A stretch of 45,881 nt of DNA from a virus. Under the pieces are notes generated by a model, which had not been told where the DNA came from, made no database searches, and was given only the letters and a program-made list of their open reading frames with translations. This document shows positions 1 through 8,233 of this stretch, one piece after another; the first letter of the stretch is position 1, and every line of letters begins with the position of its first letter. A program made the translations under genes and the position numbers. The stretch lies in IMG/VR virus record IMGVR_UViG_3300025889_000013, positions 1-45,881 of that record. One strand, 5' to 3'.

Positions 1-944
1 ATGGGACGAACTTTGTTGTTAATAACGGCGTTATTCGCGCAAATAACACGCTTGGCTACTATACAAATTTAACGGCAACAGGTTTAACAAACTACGCTAC
101 ATCAATGGATTTTGATAGTGTCAGCAGTTACTTGTTCAAAATTAACAGCTCAGAAAAGATGCGTTTGGATACATCCGGCAACCTCGGCTTGGGTGTTACA
201 CCTCGCGGCGGGATAGGCGCGTATGTCCAAATGCAAATTGGCGGCACTACTACCGCAGGCAGCGTTACGACGTTCTTTGGGCAGAATAACGCAGGAGCTG
301 GCGGTATTGTATCTAATGCCTATATCGACTCATCTAACAATTTCAAATACGGGCAAAATTACGCTTCAAGCCAGTTGTATCTGGACAACGGTGCTTTTAC
401 ATTTCGAAGCGCGGCATCGGGTTCTGCTGATGCGACGATTTCTTATACTGATGTAATGACGCTTGGTAGCGCGGGCCTACTAACACTGCCTAGTCTTGTG
501 TCAACATACACAACAGCGAGCGCAGCAAACGTATATACAAATCCTGCAAACGGAGAAATTTCTCGATCAACATCTGCGCGTAAGTACAAGACTGATATTG
601 AACCGATGACGCAAGAATGGGCCGATAAGGCGCTTGATTTTGTGCCTGTTCACTACCGATCAAAGTGTGCTGTTGATAACCCCGATTACGGGTACTACGG
701 ATTTATTGCTGATGATGCTGTTTCGATTGATCCGCGTTACGTGCATTTCAAGGAAATAAAAGACGAAGAAGGAAATGTAATTGGGTTGGAGCCGGAAGGA
801 TTCCAGTATGAAAGGCTTACCGCTCCGCTGTTGTTTCATGCCAAAAAGCATAGAGACGAAATAGCACAAGCAAAAGAGAAAATAGCATCTCTTGAAGAAA
901 CAATAGAGGCACTCAAAGCGCGGCTTGATGCCGCAGGACTATAA
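1..944 (+). CDS. Tail fibre/spike protein, 3' part, with C-terminal S74 chaperone domain
   Basis: Open in frame from base 3 to the stop at 942-944. It continues the ORF that begins at 45571 across the circle junction, giving a 375-aa protein. The first half is glycine/serine/threonine-rich, with fibre-type phrases such as SGNLGLGVTP. The C-terminal ~120 residues resemble the Peptidase S74 intramolecular chaperone of endosialidases and tail spikes: SARKYKTDI holds the likely self-cleavage serine (about residue 253 of the full protein) and downstream lysine, followed by GYYGFIADD and a final coiled coil (EIAQAKEKIASLEETIEALK). By family knowledge this domain trimerises the fibre and then cuts itself off. 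Likely a receptor-binding fibre or tip. The gene is split only by where the assembly was opened. Confidence 0.85.
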   Translation, partial: GTNFVVNNGVIRANNTLGYYTNLTATGLTNYATSMDFDSVSSYLFKINSSEKMRLDTSGNLGLGVTPRGGIGAYVQMQIGGTTTAGSVTTFFGQNNAGAGGIVSNAYIDSSNNFKYGQNYASSQLYLDNGAFTFRSAASGSADATISYTDVMTLGSAGLLTLPSLVSTYTTASAANVYTNPANGEISRSTSARKYKTDIEPMTQEWADKALDFVPVHYRSKCAVDNPDYGYYGFIADDAVSIDPRYVHFKEIKDEEGNVIGLEPEGFQYERLTAPLLFHAKKHRDEIAQAKEKIASLEETIEALKARLDAAGL

Positions 945-953
945 GGAGATAAA

Positions 954-1286
954 ATGGAACAAGCACAATACACTTGGACGGTAACGGCGATGGATTGCCG
1001 TACCAAAGAGGGTGATAATAATAATGTCGTCTATAACGTCCATTGGACATGCAGCGGTCAGTTCATCGACTTCAATGCTAGTGTTTATGCGACCTGTTCA
1101 GTACCGGCTCCTAAAGGCTCCTTCACCCCTTACGCTAACCTTACTCAAAATCAAGTATTGGGTTGGATTTATGCCAATGGTGTAGACAAGCATGCGACTG
1201 AGGCTGCTGTTGCAAAAAAGATTCAAGAGATGATTGCGCCTACTACTCAAACTCCTCCGCTGCCGTGGTCATCTCTGCCGAAGTAG
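954..1286 (+). CDS. Small conserved protein next to the tail fibre
   Basis: 110 aa, starting 9 bases after the fibre stop with a strong ribosome site (AAGGAGATAAAATG). It has the phrases YTWTVTAMDC, VVYNVHWTCSG and NQVLGWIYANGVDK, and a proline-rich end (TPPLPWSSLPK). This pattern is familiar from small proteins encoded beside phage fibre genes (DUF7936-like), whose function is unknown. No signal peptide, membrane helix or catalytic motif is visible. A fibre accessory or assembly role is inferred only from position. Confidence 0.7.
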   Translation: MEQAQYTWTVTAMDCRTKEGDNNNVVYNVHWTCSGQFIDFNASVYATCSVPAPKGSFTPYANLTQNQVLGWIYANGVDKHATEAAVAKKIQEMIAPTTQTPPLPWSSLPK

Positions 1287-1341
1287 CAGTCCTGCGTATT
1301 ATTACGACGCAGCCTATCAACCAAAAGTAAGGAGATACAAA

Positions 1342-1563
1342 ATGGGAAAAAACGAAAAAGCCCCCGTTGTTATTGACGATGTTGAGTATGACTATAACAC
1401 CATGACAGACTACCAAAAAACGTTGGTAAACCATGTCACGGACTTGGACAGGAAACTTTCTGCTGCCAGATTTAATGTTGACCAAATGCAAGTAGGCCGT
1501 GATGCTTTCTTTGCAATGCTCAAACAAAACTTGGAAGCGGGTGAAGAAAAGGTTGCAGCATGA
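1342..1563 (+). CDS. Small hypothetical protein (DUF6447-like)
   Basis: 73 aa. The start at 1342 is chosen because it follows AAGGAGATACAAA; the longer reading from 1234 overlaps the previous gene and has no ribosome site. The N-terminus VVIDDVEYDYNTMTDYQK followed by an amphipathic helical half resembles the small DUF6447-type proteins of marine phages, an identification made from memory. No enzymatic motif. The stop overlaps the next start (GCATGATT at 1558-1565), so it is translationally coupled to the membrane protein that opens the lysis cassette. Confidence 0.6.
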   Translation: MGKNEKAPVVIDDVEYDYNTMTDYQKTLVNHVTDLDRKLSAARFNVDQMQVGRDAFFAMLKQNLEAGEEKVAA

Positions 1564-1829
1564 TTGAACTGTACGTAGTGTTTGCAGCATTACAACTAGC
1601 GGACATGTGGACAACTCACACCATTCTGTCACAGGGTGGTCGTGAGTTGAATCCTGTCCTTGCCAAACTGTTTGATAAGTTTGGGCACCTTCCTGTTTTA
1701 GTAGTGTTTAAAAGTGCGGTGCTTGTTCTGGTGTACTTTTATGTACTTCCTTACGACGTTGTTATGTACCTTCTAATAAGTTTGTACTCAGTAGTAGTGG
1801 TTCACAACTACACACAAATTAAGAGGTGA
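1560..1829 (+). CDS. Three-helix membrane protein (DUF5658-like), lysis cassette
   Basis: 89 aa and mostly hydrophobic, with about three predicted membrane segments (residues ~2-18, ~43-64 and ~66-82). The motif LADMWTTHTILSQGGRELNP resembles DUF5658-type small membrane proteins. It overlaps the gene before by 4 bases (ATGA). It lies directly upstream of the 3TM-type holin and two other lysis-type membrane proteins, so it may be a holin or antiholin partner. That role is inferred from context. Confidence 0.6.
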   Translation: MIELYVVFAALQLADMWTTHTILSQGGRELNPVLAKLFDKFGHLPVLVVFKSAVLVLVYFYVLPYDVVMYLLISLYSVVVVHNYTQIKR

Positions 1830-1831
1830 GT

Positions 1832-2224
1832 ATGTTACAAGTGCTGTTACCTATTCTTGCTCCAATATTAAATAAAGTTGTTGGTAACTTGTTCCCTGAT
1901 GCAGAAGCAAAGGCAAAGGCGGAACAGGAAGTGCTGACACAACTTCTGGCGCATCAGAGTGAGATTGAAAGTGCAGCAGCCTCCATCATTAAGACAGAGG
2001 CAGCTTCGACCCATTGGCTTGCGTCCAATTGGCGTCCCCTCACTATGATTGTGTTTGTCGCCCTAATTGTTGCTCGGTGGTTTGGCTGGTCTGCCCCTAA
2101 TTTAGCACCTGAAGAATATATTAAACTGTGGGACATTGTACAACTAGGATTAGGTGGGTATGTAATAGGACGCAGTGTTGAAAAAATAAGCGGCCCAATT
2201 ACTGACGCAATCAGGGGGAGGTAA
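1832..2224 (+). CDS. Holin, 3TM (gene-transfer-release) type
   Basis: 130 aa from the ATG at 1832, preceded by AAGAGG; a GTG at 1826 in the same frame would add two residues. An alanine/glutamate-rich amphipathic region (EAKAKAEQEVLTQLLA) is followed by WLASNWRPLTMIVFVALIVA and IVQLGLGGYVIGRSVEKI. This layout, including the ASNWRPLTM turn, matches the 3TM holin family found in gene transfer agents and alphaproteobacterial phages. Its role would be to permeabilise the inner membrane and release the endolysin encoded at 2930. Confidence 0.8.
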   Translation: MLQVLLPILAPILNKVVGNLFPDAEAKAKAEQEVLTQLLAHQSEIESAAASIIKTEAASTHWLASNWRPLTMIVFVALIVARWFGWSAPNLAPEEYIKLWDIVQLGLGGYVIGRSVEKISGPITDAIRGR

Positions 2225-2226
2225 TA

Positions 2227-2433
2227 ATGAGTGAGCACTCTATACAAGAAAAACTAGCTCGACTAGAAGAGCGTGTCGTACATGTAGCAGAAGACGTTAA
2301 AGATTTGTCAGCAACGTTTCAGAAGTATGTTACGCACGAGCGTTTTCGTCCTGTAGAACTACTTGCGTATGGAGTTGCTGCACTTATTGGCAGTGGTGTA
2401 GGTGGAGCAGTGTTGGCACTGGTGTTCAAATGA
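2227..2433 (+). CDS. Holin-like / XhlA-like membrane protein
   Basis: 68 aa. An N-terminal coiled coil (EKLARLEERVVHVAEDVKDL), a link containing YVTHERFRPVELLAYG, and one C-terminal membrane helix rich in glycine and alanine (ALIGSGVGGAVLALVF). This is the layout of XhlA-type haemolysin/holin accessory proteins. It starts 2 bases after the holin stop and its own stop overlaps the next start (ATGA). Probably works with the holin in membrane disruption; it could also be an antiholin. Confidence 0.65.
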   Translation: MSEHSIQEKLARLEERVVHVAEDVKDLSATFQKYVTHERFRPVELLAYGVAALIGSGVGGAVLALVFK

Positions 2434-2930
2434 GAGAAACTTTTGTCGCACTTAAACACGTCTCTGTATGGAAACGTACAGCGTTTGTGTTTTTTTTTGT
2501 AATGGTACTAGTTGGGTATGGATTTTTAGCAATGGTGCTTTATTGGAAATGGTTTGACAACGCACCTCCTGTGCGTTCAGTTTATCAGCACGACAAATTT
2601 GTGAGCAGACCTGTACAGAGCAAGGAGGAAGCAAAGCAGTGGGAAATAACAGAAGCAAAAGCAGGTAGTGTAGTCTATCGTTACACGGAGTACTGCCTGC
2701 TTCGTCCCGTAACAGGAGAGATTAAGCGGCATTGGGAAAACGGACTTGTCTATTTAGCACCAACAACATTTAACATAGGTAGGGTAGGATGCTATAAACG
2801 CAGTTTTTCACTCACTGTACCTCCCGCAGCAGGGCACACCTCTACGTTCTACCAAATTATTGAGTATCAGATAAACCCTATTAAAACGTATTTACACAGA
2901 AATAAACCGATTAAACTAAACATACTATAA
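2430..2930 (+). CDS. Single-pass membrane protein in the lysis cassette
   Basis: 166 aa. One membrane helix at about residues 17-39 (FVFFFVMVLVGYGFLAMVLY) precedes a ~125-residue soluble region with three cysteines and many aromatic residues, ending KPIKLNIL. The topology suggests an N-in, C-out membrane anchor. The stop overlaps the endolysin start by one base (TAATG). A spanin-like or inner-membrane lysis role would fit the position, but no lipobox or proline-rich spanin pattern is seen, so the function is unknown. Confidence 0.55.
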   Translation: MRETFVALKHVSVWKRTAFVFFFVMVLVGYGFLAMVLYWKWFDNAPPVRSVYQHDKFVSRPVQSKEEAKQWEITEAKAGSVVYRYTEYCLLRPVTGEIKRHWENGLVYLAPTTFNIGRVGCYKRSFSLTVPPAAGHTSTFYQIIEYQINPIKTYLHRNKPIKLNIL

Positions 2931-3454
2931 TGATAAATATATTTAACACTGCATTACAACACGTCCTTAAGCACGAAGGTGGATATGCCCACCACCCGCG
3001 TGATCCGGGTGGGCGCACCAATTTGGGCGTGACACAGCGGGTGTGGGAAGAGTGGACAGGTAAGCCTTCTAGTGAGGAAGAGATGCGTAGCTTAACAGTG
3101 GAACAGGTGACGCCGCTGTACAAGCAGCGATTTTGGGATAAGATTAAAGGTGATGAACTTCCTGTTGGTGTAGATTATGTTGTGTTTGATTTTGCTGTTA
3201 ATGCCGGTGTTGCAAGAAGTGCATCAACATTGCAGGCTGTTGTAGGGACATGGCCTGACGGCATTATTGGCCCACAGACATTGTTTACTACACAGCAGCT
3301 TGACCCTGCTGATGTGGTAAAGATGTTCAGTGACGAACGTTTAAAGTTTTATAAATCACTTAGCACATACGATGTGTTCGGAGTGGGTTGGACACGTAGA
3401 ATAGAAGATGCTAGAAAAACAGGAGTGGAAATGGCAAATGGCACAAAAAGTTAA
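2930..3454 (+). CDS. Endolysin, GH108-type N-acetylmuramidase
   Basis: 174 aa, close to the usual length of the family. The N-terminal motif HVLKHEGGY carries the expected catalytic glutamate (E16), followed by DPGGRTNLGVTQ, the signature of GH108 phage muramidases. The second half (DFAVNAGVARSASTLQ, DGIIGPQT) matches the accompanying peptidoglycan-binding domain. It cleaves the glycan backbone of peptidoglycan at lysis. No signal peptide is visible, so export depends on the upstream holin-type proteins. The 3' end overlaps the next gene by 17 bases. Confidence 0.92.
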   Translation: MINIFNTALQHVLKHEGGYAHHPRDPGGRTNLGVTQRVWEEWTGKPSSEEEMRSLTVEQVTPLYKQRFWDKIKGDELPVGVDYVVFDFAVNAGVARSASTLQAVVGTWPDGIIGPQTLFTTQQLDPADVVKMFSDERLKFYKSLSTYDVFGVGWTRRIEDARKTGVEMANGTKS

Positions 3455-3710
3455 TAAATCAAAAATGGCTTGTAATAAGCCTAAACGTACACCGGGACAT
3501 CCTACTAAGTCGCACGTAGTTAAAGCGTGCGCTAACGGCAAAGAAAAGATTATTAGATTTGGACAGCAAGGAGTAAAAGGTAGTCCTAAAAAGAAGGGCG
3601 AGAGTAAGTCGTATGCTGCTCGTCGTAAATCGTTTAAAGCTAGGCACGCAAAGAACATTGCCAAAGGTAAAATGAGTGCTGCTTATTGGTCGGATCGCGT
3701 CAAATGGTAA
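3438..3710 (+). CDS. Small basic protein, unknown function
   Basis: 90 aa and very rich in lysine and arginine (KSKMACNKPKRTPGHPTKSH, KKKGESKSYAARRKSFKARH), ending SAAYWSDRVKW. The start at 3438 is chosen over 3408 because it removes most of the overlap with the endolysin and follows AGGAG, although the spacing is long. Proteins of this look lie between lysis and packaging genes in marine podoviruses. A nucleic-acid-binding or virion role is plausible but unproven. Confidence 0.6.
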   Translation: MAQKVNKSKMACNKPKRTPGHPTKSHVVKACANGKEKIIRFGQQGVKGSPKKKGESKSYAARRKSFKARHAKNIAKGKMSAAYWSDRVKW

Positions 3711-3719
3711 GGAGACAAC

Positions 3720-3833
3720 ATGCCAATTAATCGTAAGAAAATGACTGCTCTTAAAAAAGAGTACGGTGAGAAAAAAGGCAAGAACGTTCATTATGCACTA
3801 GAACAAAAAGCTAAAAAGAAGAAAAAGAAATGA
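3720..3833 (+). CDS. 37-aa lysine-rich mini-protein
   Basis: A short ORF with an excellent ribosome site (AAGGAGACAACATG), 9 bases after the preceding stop. The product begins MPINRKKMTALKKEYG and ends in a run of six lysines. Its stop overlaps the start of the next gene (ATGA), the coupling pattern used throughout this region. Very basic, so it may bind DNA or RNA. Easily missed by length filters. No family recognised. Confidence 0.65.
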   Translation: MPINRKKMTALKKEYGEKKGKNVHYALEQKAKKKKKK

Positions 3834-4324
3834 AACACTTTGACTACGAATCAATTAGGAATAAGGTGGTGGATACTTATGGACGAAGAGTTGTGCTATC
3901 TCTGTTTTCCGAGTTCTCAAGGACAGACTACACTCCGCTCTGGTCTCTTTATAAAGATTGGAAACCAATTTATATGGAGGCAGAAGACCCCACAGAGTAC
4001 GAAGCCGCTATGCGCCTTATTGGTGACTACGAACACTGGCTCCTGATTAGAAGCCATCCTAAGATAGCACCCATCATCGACAAGTGGGCAATTGAATTGG
4101 AAATTAAGATGCGAAGTGATGCAGTGAGAAAAATGGTTAGGCACTCTGCGTCCAATCAAGGAACGGCTGCTGCTAAATGGATTGCTGAAGGAGGGTTTAC
4201 TATGCGTGACAAACGCAGTAAGAAGGGTAAGGAAGAAGAGCGAGAAATTACAGAAGTGCTGTCCGAGCGGCTGCATGAAGACATGACCCGACTTGGAATT
4301 AGTGTAGTGAAGGGAGGTAAGTAA
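3830..4324 (+). CDS. Probable terminase small subunit
   Basis: 164 aa, highly charged, without membrane segments. It lies immediately upstream of the HNH protein and the terminase large subunit, the usual position for the small subunit. The C-terminal third is rich in K/E (RDKRSKKGKEEEREITEVLS) and ends in ERLHEDMTRLGISVVKGG, as in small terminases that contact the motor. By family knowledge it would recognise the packaging site. The assignment rests mainly on position and size. Confidence 0.6.
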   Translation: MKHFDYESIRNKVVDTYGRRVVLSLFSEFSRTDYTPLWSLYKDWKPIYMEAEDPTEYEAAMRLIGDYEHWLLIRSHPKIAPIIDKWAIELEIKMRSDAVRKMVRHSASNQGTAAAKWIAEGGFTMRDKRSKKGKEEEREITEVLSERLHEDMTRLGISVVKGGK

Positions 4325-4593
4325 TGCCGTCCTCACCTAATTATAAACGTAACTACAAACAAGAATACCGTAACTACGACGGTAAGCCTTCTGTTAAAAA
4401 GAAGCGGGCTAAACGTAACAAGGCGCGTCGTACACTTGAGCGTCAAGGTAAGGTCAGGAAAGGAGACGGTAAGGACGTAGACCACAAACGCCCACTGTCA
4501 AAGGGAGGCAGCAACAGTCCTTCCAACTGGCGTGTAAAGTCGGCTAGTAGCAATCGTAGCTATAAACGCACTCGTTCTGGAAAGATGAAGTGA
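4324..4593 (+). CDS. HNH-type nuclease-like protein between terminase genes
   Basis: 89 aa, very basic. The motif KDVDHKRPLSKGGSNSPSNW is the core of a small HNH/ββα-Me domain (DH, then GG and N). No zinc-binding cysteine pair is present, as in other short terminase-linked HNH proteins. It overlaps both neighbours by 1-4 bases, so the three are made together. HNH proteins beside terminases are known to be required for packaging cleavage in some cos phages. Here it may assist genome cutting, but it could also be a degenerate homing nuclease. Confidence 0.7.
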   Translation: MPSSPNYKRNYKQEYRNYDGKPSVKKKRAKRNKARRTLERQGKVRKGDGKDVDHKRPLSKGGSNSPSNWRVKSASSNRSYKRTRSGKMK

Positions 4594-6128
4594 AAATAAG
4601 TAAGGCAGACAAAGAACACGTTCGCACACTTGCGGAACAAGATTTAATTACGTTCATTAAACTTGTCGCTCCGCATCGTGTGTTGGGCAGCATACACGAA
4701 GAGTTGTGTAACTGGTGGTGTCGCGCTGACGCTAAAGACAACCAACTTGTCTTGCTTCCGCGTGACCACCAGAAGAGTGCTATGATTGCCTACCGTACTG
4801 CGTGGTGGATTACTAAGCATCCAGAAACCACTGTGTTATACGTTAGTGCTACAGCAGATTTGGCAGAGAAGCAGCTTAAAGCTATTAAAGACATTCTCAC
4901 TAGCGACATCTACCGGTTTTATTGGCCGGAGATGCTTAACGAAAACGAGAACAAGAGAGAACGATGGGCAGTGGATGAGATTAGTGTGGACCATCCTAAA
5001 CGTAGGGCAGAAGGTGTACGAGATGCTACAATTAAGGCGTGCGGTCTTACAGCCAACATGACAGGGTTGCATTGTAATGTAGCCGTGCTGGATGACGTAG
5101 TGGTGCCTAGCAACGCCTATACGCAAATAGGGAGGGACCAAGTGAGGGCCACCTACTCTCAGTTGTCGTCTATTCAGACAACAGGTGCGAAAGAGTGGGT
5201 AGTTGGGACGCGCTACCATCCTGCGGATTTGTACAAAGACCTGATGGAAATGGTAGAGACTGTGTACAACGAAAAGACAGAAGAAGACGATGAGTTTTCA
5301 GTGTATGAAGTGTTTGAGCGTCAGGTTGAAACCAACGGAGAGTTTCTCTGGCCCAAACAACGTCGAAAAGACGGGAAGAGCTTTGGGTTTGATGATAGGG
5401 AGCTGGCTCGTAAGAAAGCAAAGTATTTGGACGTAACACAGTTTTACGCCCAGTATTACAACAATCCTAACGCTATAGAAAACCAGTATTTAAACAAGGA
5501 CAACTTCCAGTGGTATGAGAAAGAGAAGGTGGAAAATGTAAGTGGAGTCTGGTACATTGGTGAAAAAATGTTGAACGTTTTTGCTGCTATAGACTTTGCG
5601 TTCACTGTCAACAACACGTCAGACTACACTGCGTTAGTTGTAGTTGGGGTGGATGAGGACAACACAATTTACGTTCTGGACATAGACCGATTTAAAACAA
5701 ACAAAATTAGCACAATGTTTGAAAGAGTTGAGAAGTGCTATAAGAAGTGGAAGTTTAGGAAACTAAGGGCGGAAGTGGTTGCAGCACAGCGCCTTATTGT
5801 CACGCAGTTTAGAGAGTATATGCGTAGTCAGGACGTATTCTTCTCTATCGAGGAATACAACCCTCCACGTAACATGAGGAAGGAAGAGCGCATTAGCGCA
5901 ATTCTGGAGCCGCGCTATTCAAACCAAACTATCTGGCACTATAAGGGAGGCAACTGCCAAGTGTTAGAAGAAGAGTTGTTGATGACTAATCCTGAACACG
6001 ATGACGTAAAAGACGCACTTGCCAGTGTTGTAGAAATAGCCAAAGCTCCTATGGGCAATAAAAGCACGTGGGGGCGTAAAGATAATACGGTAGTTTATTC
6101 CACCCGATTTGGTGGGGTTGCAGCTTAA
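4590..6128 (+). CDS. Terminase large subunit
   Basis: 512 aa; GTG start overlapping the previous stop. The ATPase half has a deviant Walker A (LLPRDHQKSA, residues 55-64), coupling-type SATADLAEKQL (residues 86-96) and Walker B VAVLDDV (residues 164-170). The nuclease half begins with AAIDFAFTVNNTSDYTALVV, carrying the first metal-binding aspartate, and ends near HDDVKDALASVVEIA. Slightly shorter than T7 gp19. It powers DNA packaging into the prohead with the portal encoded next. No large intein or frameshift is seen. Confidence 0.92.
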   Translation: MKISKADKEHVRTLAEQDLITFIKLVAPHRVLGSIHEELCNWWCRADAKDNQLVLLPRDHQKSAMIAYRTAWWITKHPETTVLYVSATADLAEKQLKAIKDILTSDIYRFYWPEMLNENENKRERWAVDEISVDHPKRRAEGVRDATIKACGLTANMTGLHCNVAVLDDVVVPSNAYTQIGRDQVRATYSQLSSIQTTGAKEWVVGTRYHPADLYKDLMEMVETVYNEKTEEDDEFSVYEVFERQVETNGEFLWPKQRRKDGKSFGFDDRELARKKAKYLDVTQFYAQYYNNPNAIENQYLNKDNFQWYEKEKVENVSGVWYIGEKMLNVFAAIDFAFTVNNTSDYTALVVVGVDEDNTIYVLDIDRFKTNKISTMFERVEKCYKKWKFRKLRAEVVAAQRLIVTQFREYMRSQDVFFSIEEYNPPRNMRKEERISAILEPRYSNQTIWHYKGGNCQVLEEELLMTNPEHDDVKDALASVVEIAKAPMGNKSTWGRKDNTVVYSTRFGGVAA

Positions 6129-6139
6129 TAGGAGACTGT

Positions 6140-7879
6140 ATGCAAGACAACATTCAAATTCAATATGACGAACCCCAACATCTAGCCACTACTATTGTAG
6201 ACTACTGGGTAAAGTGGGACGCTGCCCGCGCTACGTGGAAAGAAGAAAAAGAAGACCTGCGAGAGTATTTGTTTGCAACAGACACTCGCAGCACGGAGAA
6301 TGGAAAACTCCCGTGGAAAAACTCCACTGTCACTCCCAAGCTGACGCAGATTAGGGACAACCTCCATGCTAATTATATGGCAGCGTTGTTCCCATCTGAG
6401 GATTGGTTTACGTGGGAAAGCACAGAAAAGAATGAGGACGTGCTTAGAAAACGAAACGCCATTGTCAATTACATGAAACAAAAACTGAAAGCGTCTAATT
6501 TTCAGCTTCTTGTCTCTCAGTTGGTTTACGACTACATTGATTACGGCAATGTGTTTGTAGGACATCAGTTTGTGTCGGAAACCAAAGAAGACCCCGCTAC
6601 TGGGGAAAAGGTAAACCTCTACACTGGCCCCAAAGCGTTTCGTGTCAACCCGCTGGATGTTGTAATTAATCCGCTGGCAACGTCGTTTGAGAGTAGTCCG
6701 TTTATTCGCCGCGTTCTTAAGAGCGTCGGCGATTTGATGAGTGATGTTGAAACTAATCCGACACTTGGATACGATAAGAAGGTAGTCAAGGAACTGATGG
6801 CGTTTCGTGCATCCTACCGCGACTCTCCTGAGAAGTATAAGCAGAACGGGCTGACGGTTGACGGCTTCGGTAGTTTGGACGAATATATTAATTCCGACCT
6901 TGTTGAACTCATTGAGTTTTGGGGAGACATTTGGGACAGAGACAGCGGCAAGTATATTCGTGATGTCGTCATAACCATTGCAGACCGTCGCCTTATTCTC
7001 CGTAACCAGCCCAACAAAAGCTGGCTTGGAAAGAAACCTTTCTTCCATTGTGGCTGGCGTCTTCGCAGCGATAATCTGTGGGCGCAAGGTCCGTTGGATC
7101 AACTGATGGGGATGCAATACCGCATCGACCACTTGGAAAACCTTAAAGCTGACGTGTTTGACCAGATTGCTTATCCGGTAGCTAAGGTTAAGGGAATTAC
7201 AGTTGAGGAGTTTGAGTATCAGCCGGGAGAGATTATTTTCTGTGGTGATGAGGGAGACGTAGAGTTTATGCGCCCTGATGCCACTGCCCTGCAAGCGGAC
7301 ATGCAAATTGTAGAATTGATGAACCGCATGGAAGAGTTGGCAGGTGCGCCCAAGCAGGCTATGGGTATCCGCACTCCGGGTGAAAAAACCAAGTATGAAG
7401 TGCAGGTGTTGGAGAATGCTGCTGGACGCATTTTCCAGAGTAAGGTCAATTGGTTTGAAAAGAATATACTTGAACCGCTCATTAACTCTATGCTTGAAGA
7501 AAGCCGCCGTAACTTTGGTGCGGTTGAGCAGATTAAGGCAATTGATCCTGACTTTGGACACGAAGAGTTTATTGAGGTTACAAAAGACGACTTGGTGGGT
7601 AAGGGAACGCTCTACCCGATGGGTGCACGCCACTTTGCAGAACAAGCTAAGTTTATTCAGGAGTTGGCTCAAACTGTACAAACTGTGGCCTCCATTCCTA
7701 GCGTGGCTGCACACATCTCTGGAAAGGCCATTGCTAAAGCCCTTGAGGAAAACTTGGGATGGTCTAACTACAAGATTGTTCAGGATAACGTCATGTTGTT
7801 TGAACAAGCTCAGACTCAACGCTTGATGAACCAGTTGAGTGAAGACATGCAAGTAGAGCAGCAGATTCCTACTGAGTAG
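6140..7879 (+). CDS. Portal / head-tail connector protein
   Basis: 579 aa, comparable to the T7-like connector (gp8, 536 aa). It lies between terminase and scaffold and starts after TAGGAGACTGTATG. Features include an N-terminal tryptophan/acidic segment, LKADVFDQIAYPVAKVKG and the region GAPKQAMGIRTPGEKT followed by a long helical part (FEKNILEPLINSMLEESRR), as in podovirus portals. It forms the dodecameric vertex for packaging and tail attachment. One near-match of the 12-bp genome palindrome falls in the gene at 6713. The 601-aa antisense ORF over it is a shadow. Confidence 0.88.
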   Translation: MQDNIQIQYDEPQHLATTIVDYWVKWDAARATWKEEKEDLREYLFATDTRSTENGKLPWKNSTVTPKLTQIRDNLHANYMAALFPSEDWFTWESTEKNEDVLRKRNAIVNYMKQKLKASNFQLLVSQLVYDYIDYGNVFVGHQFVSETKEDPATGEKVNLYTGPKAFRVNPLDVVINPLATSFESSPFIRRVLKSVGDLMSDVETNPTLGYDKKVVKELMAFRASYRDSPEKYKQNGLTVDGFGSLDEYINSDLVELIEFWGDIWDRDSGKYIRDVVITIADRRLILRNQPNKSWLGKKPFFHCGWRLRSDNLWAQGPLDQLMGMQYRIDHLENLKADVFDQIAYPVAKVKGITVEEFEYQPGEIIFCGDEGDVEFMRPDATALQADMQIVELMNRMEELAGAPKQAMGIRTPGEKTKYEVQVLENAAGRIFQSKVNWFEKNILEPLINSMLEESRRNFGAVEQIKAIDPDFGHEEFIEVTKDDLVGKGTLYPMGARHFAEQAKFIQELAQTVQTVASIPSVAAHISGKAIAKALEENLGWSNYKIVQDNVMLFEQAQTQRLMNQLSEDMQVEQQIPTE

Positions 7880-7909
7880 TATTATCTTCAAGAATAGGAA
7901 ATTATACAA

Positions 7910-8164
7910 ATGAAACACATTCTCATTAAGCATAAACCTGAAGATTCCTCTAAAGAAGATTGGGAAAAAACATGGAACAACATGCAATATGGGTTGTCTT
8001 CACTACATAAGGCACTAGAAGAGTTAAAAAGTTCCACAAATAAAGTTAAATCTGATGATTTTTCTATCCCTAACCATTATGCACTATTAGCGTTTGAAGC
8101 AGGAAAAAGACAAGCATATCAAGAAGTTATAGATATGTTGCCTGAAGGTAGTAAAAAAAGTTAA
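7910..8164 (+). CDS. Small hypothetical protein between portal and scaffold
   Basis: 84 aa, hydrophilic and mostly helical (MKHILIKHKPEDSSKEDWEK, HYALLAFEAGKRQAYQEV). It lies in a more AT-rich stretch than its neighbours and has only a weak ribosome site (ATAGGAAATTATACAA). The likely late promoter follows right after its stop. No family recognised. It may be a recent insertion in an otherwise conserved head-gene order. Confidence 0.55.
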   Translation: MKHILIKHKPEDSSKEDWEKTWNNMQYGLSSLHKALEELKSSTNKVKSDDFSIPNHYALLAFEAGKRQAYQEVIDMLPEGSKKS

Positions 8165-8171
8165 AAACAGA

Positions 8172-8205
8172 TTGGACAAACAGGGTGTTTTTTACTAATA
8201 TATCA
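8172..8205 (+). promoter_or_regulatory. Putative late promoter before scaffold/capsid genes
   Basis: 34-bp element: TTGGACAAACA, then five variable bases (GGGTG), then TTTTTTACTAATATATCA. Its only other copy is at 43157-43190, before the tail-fibre genes; 29 of 34 positions are identical and all five differences sit together in the middle. TTGGAC and TAATAT are 18 bp apart, like -35/-10 boxes. It lies 29 bp upstream of the scaffold start. Whether host sigma-70 or the phage sigma factor reads it is unknown. Confidence 0.7.
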
Positions 8206-8233
8206 ATAGAAGGACAATTTTAAGGAGATTCAA

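Noticed and set aside
1292-1312. Hairpin CTGCGT/ACGCAG after the 110-aa gene
   Set aside because: The stem is weak and has no T-tract; not enough for a terminator.
6182-7987. Antisense ORF of 601 aa opposite the portal gene
   Set aside because: It has no ribosome site or recognisable domain and lies entirely over a well-supported portal gene; its openness follows from portal codon use.
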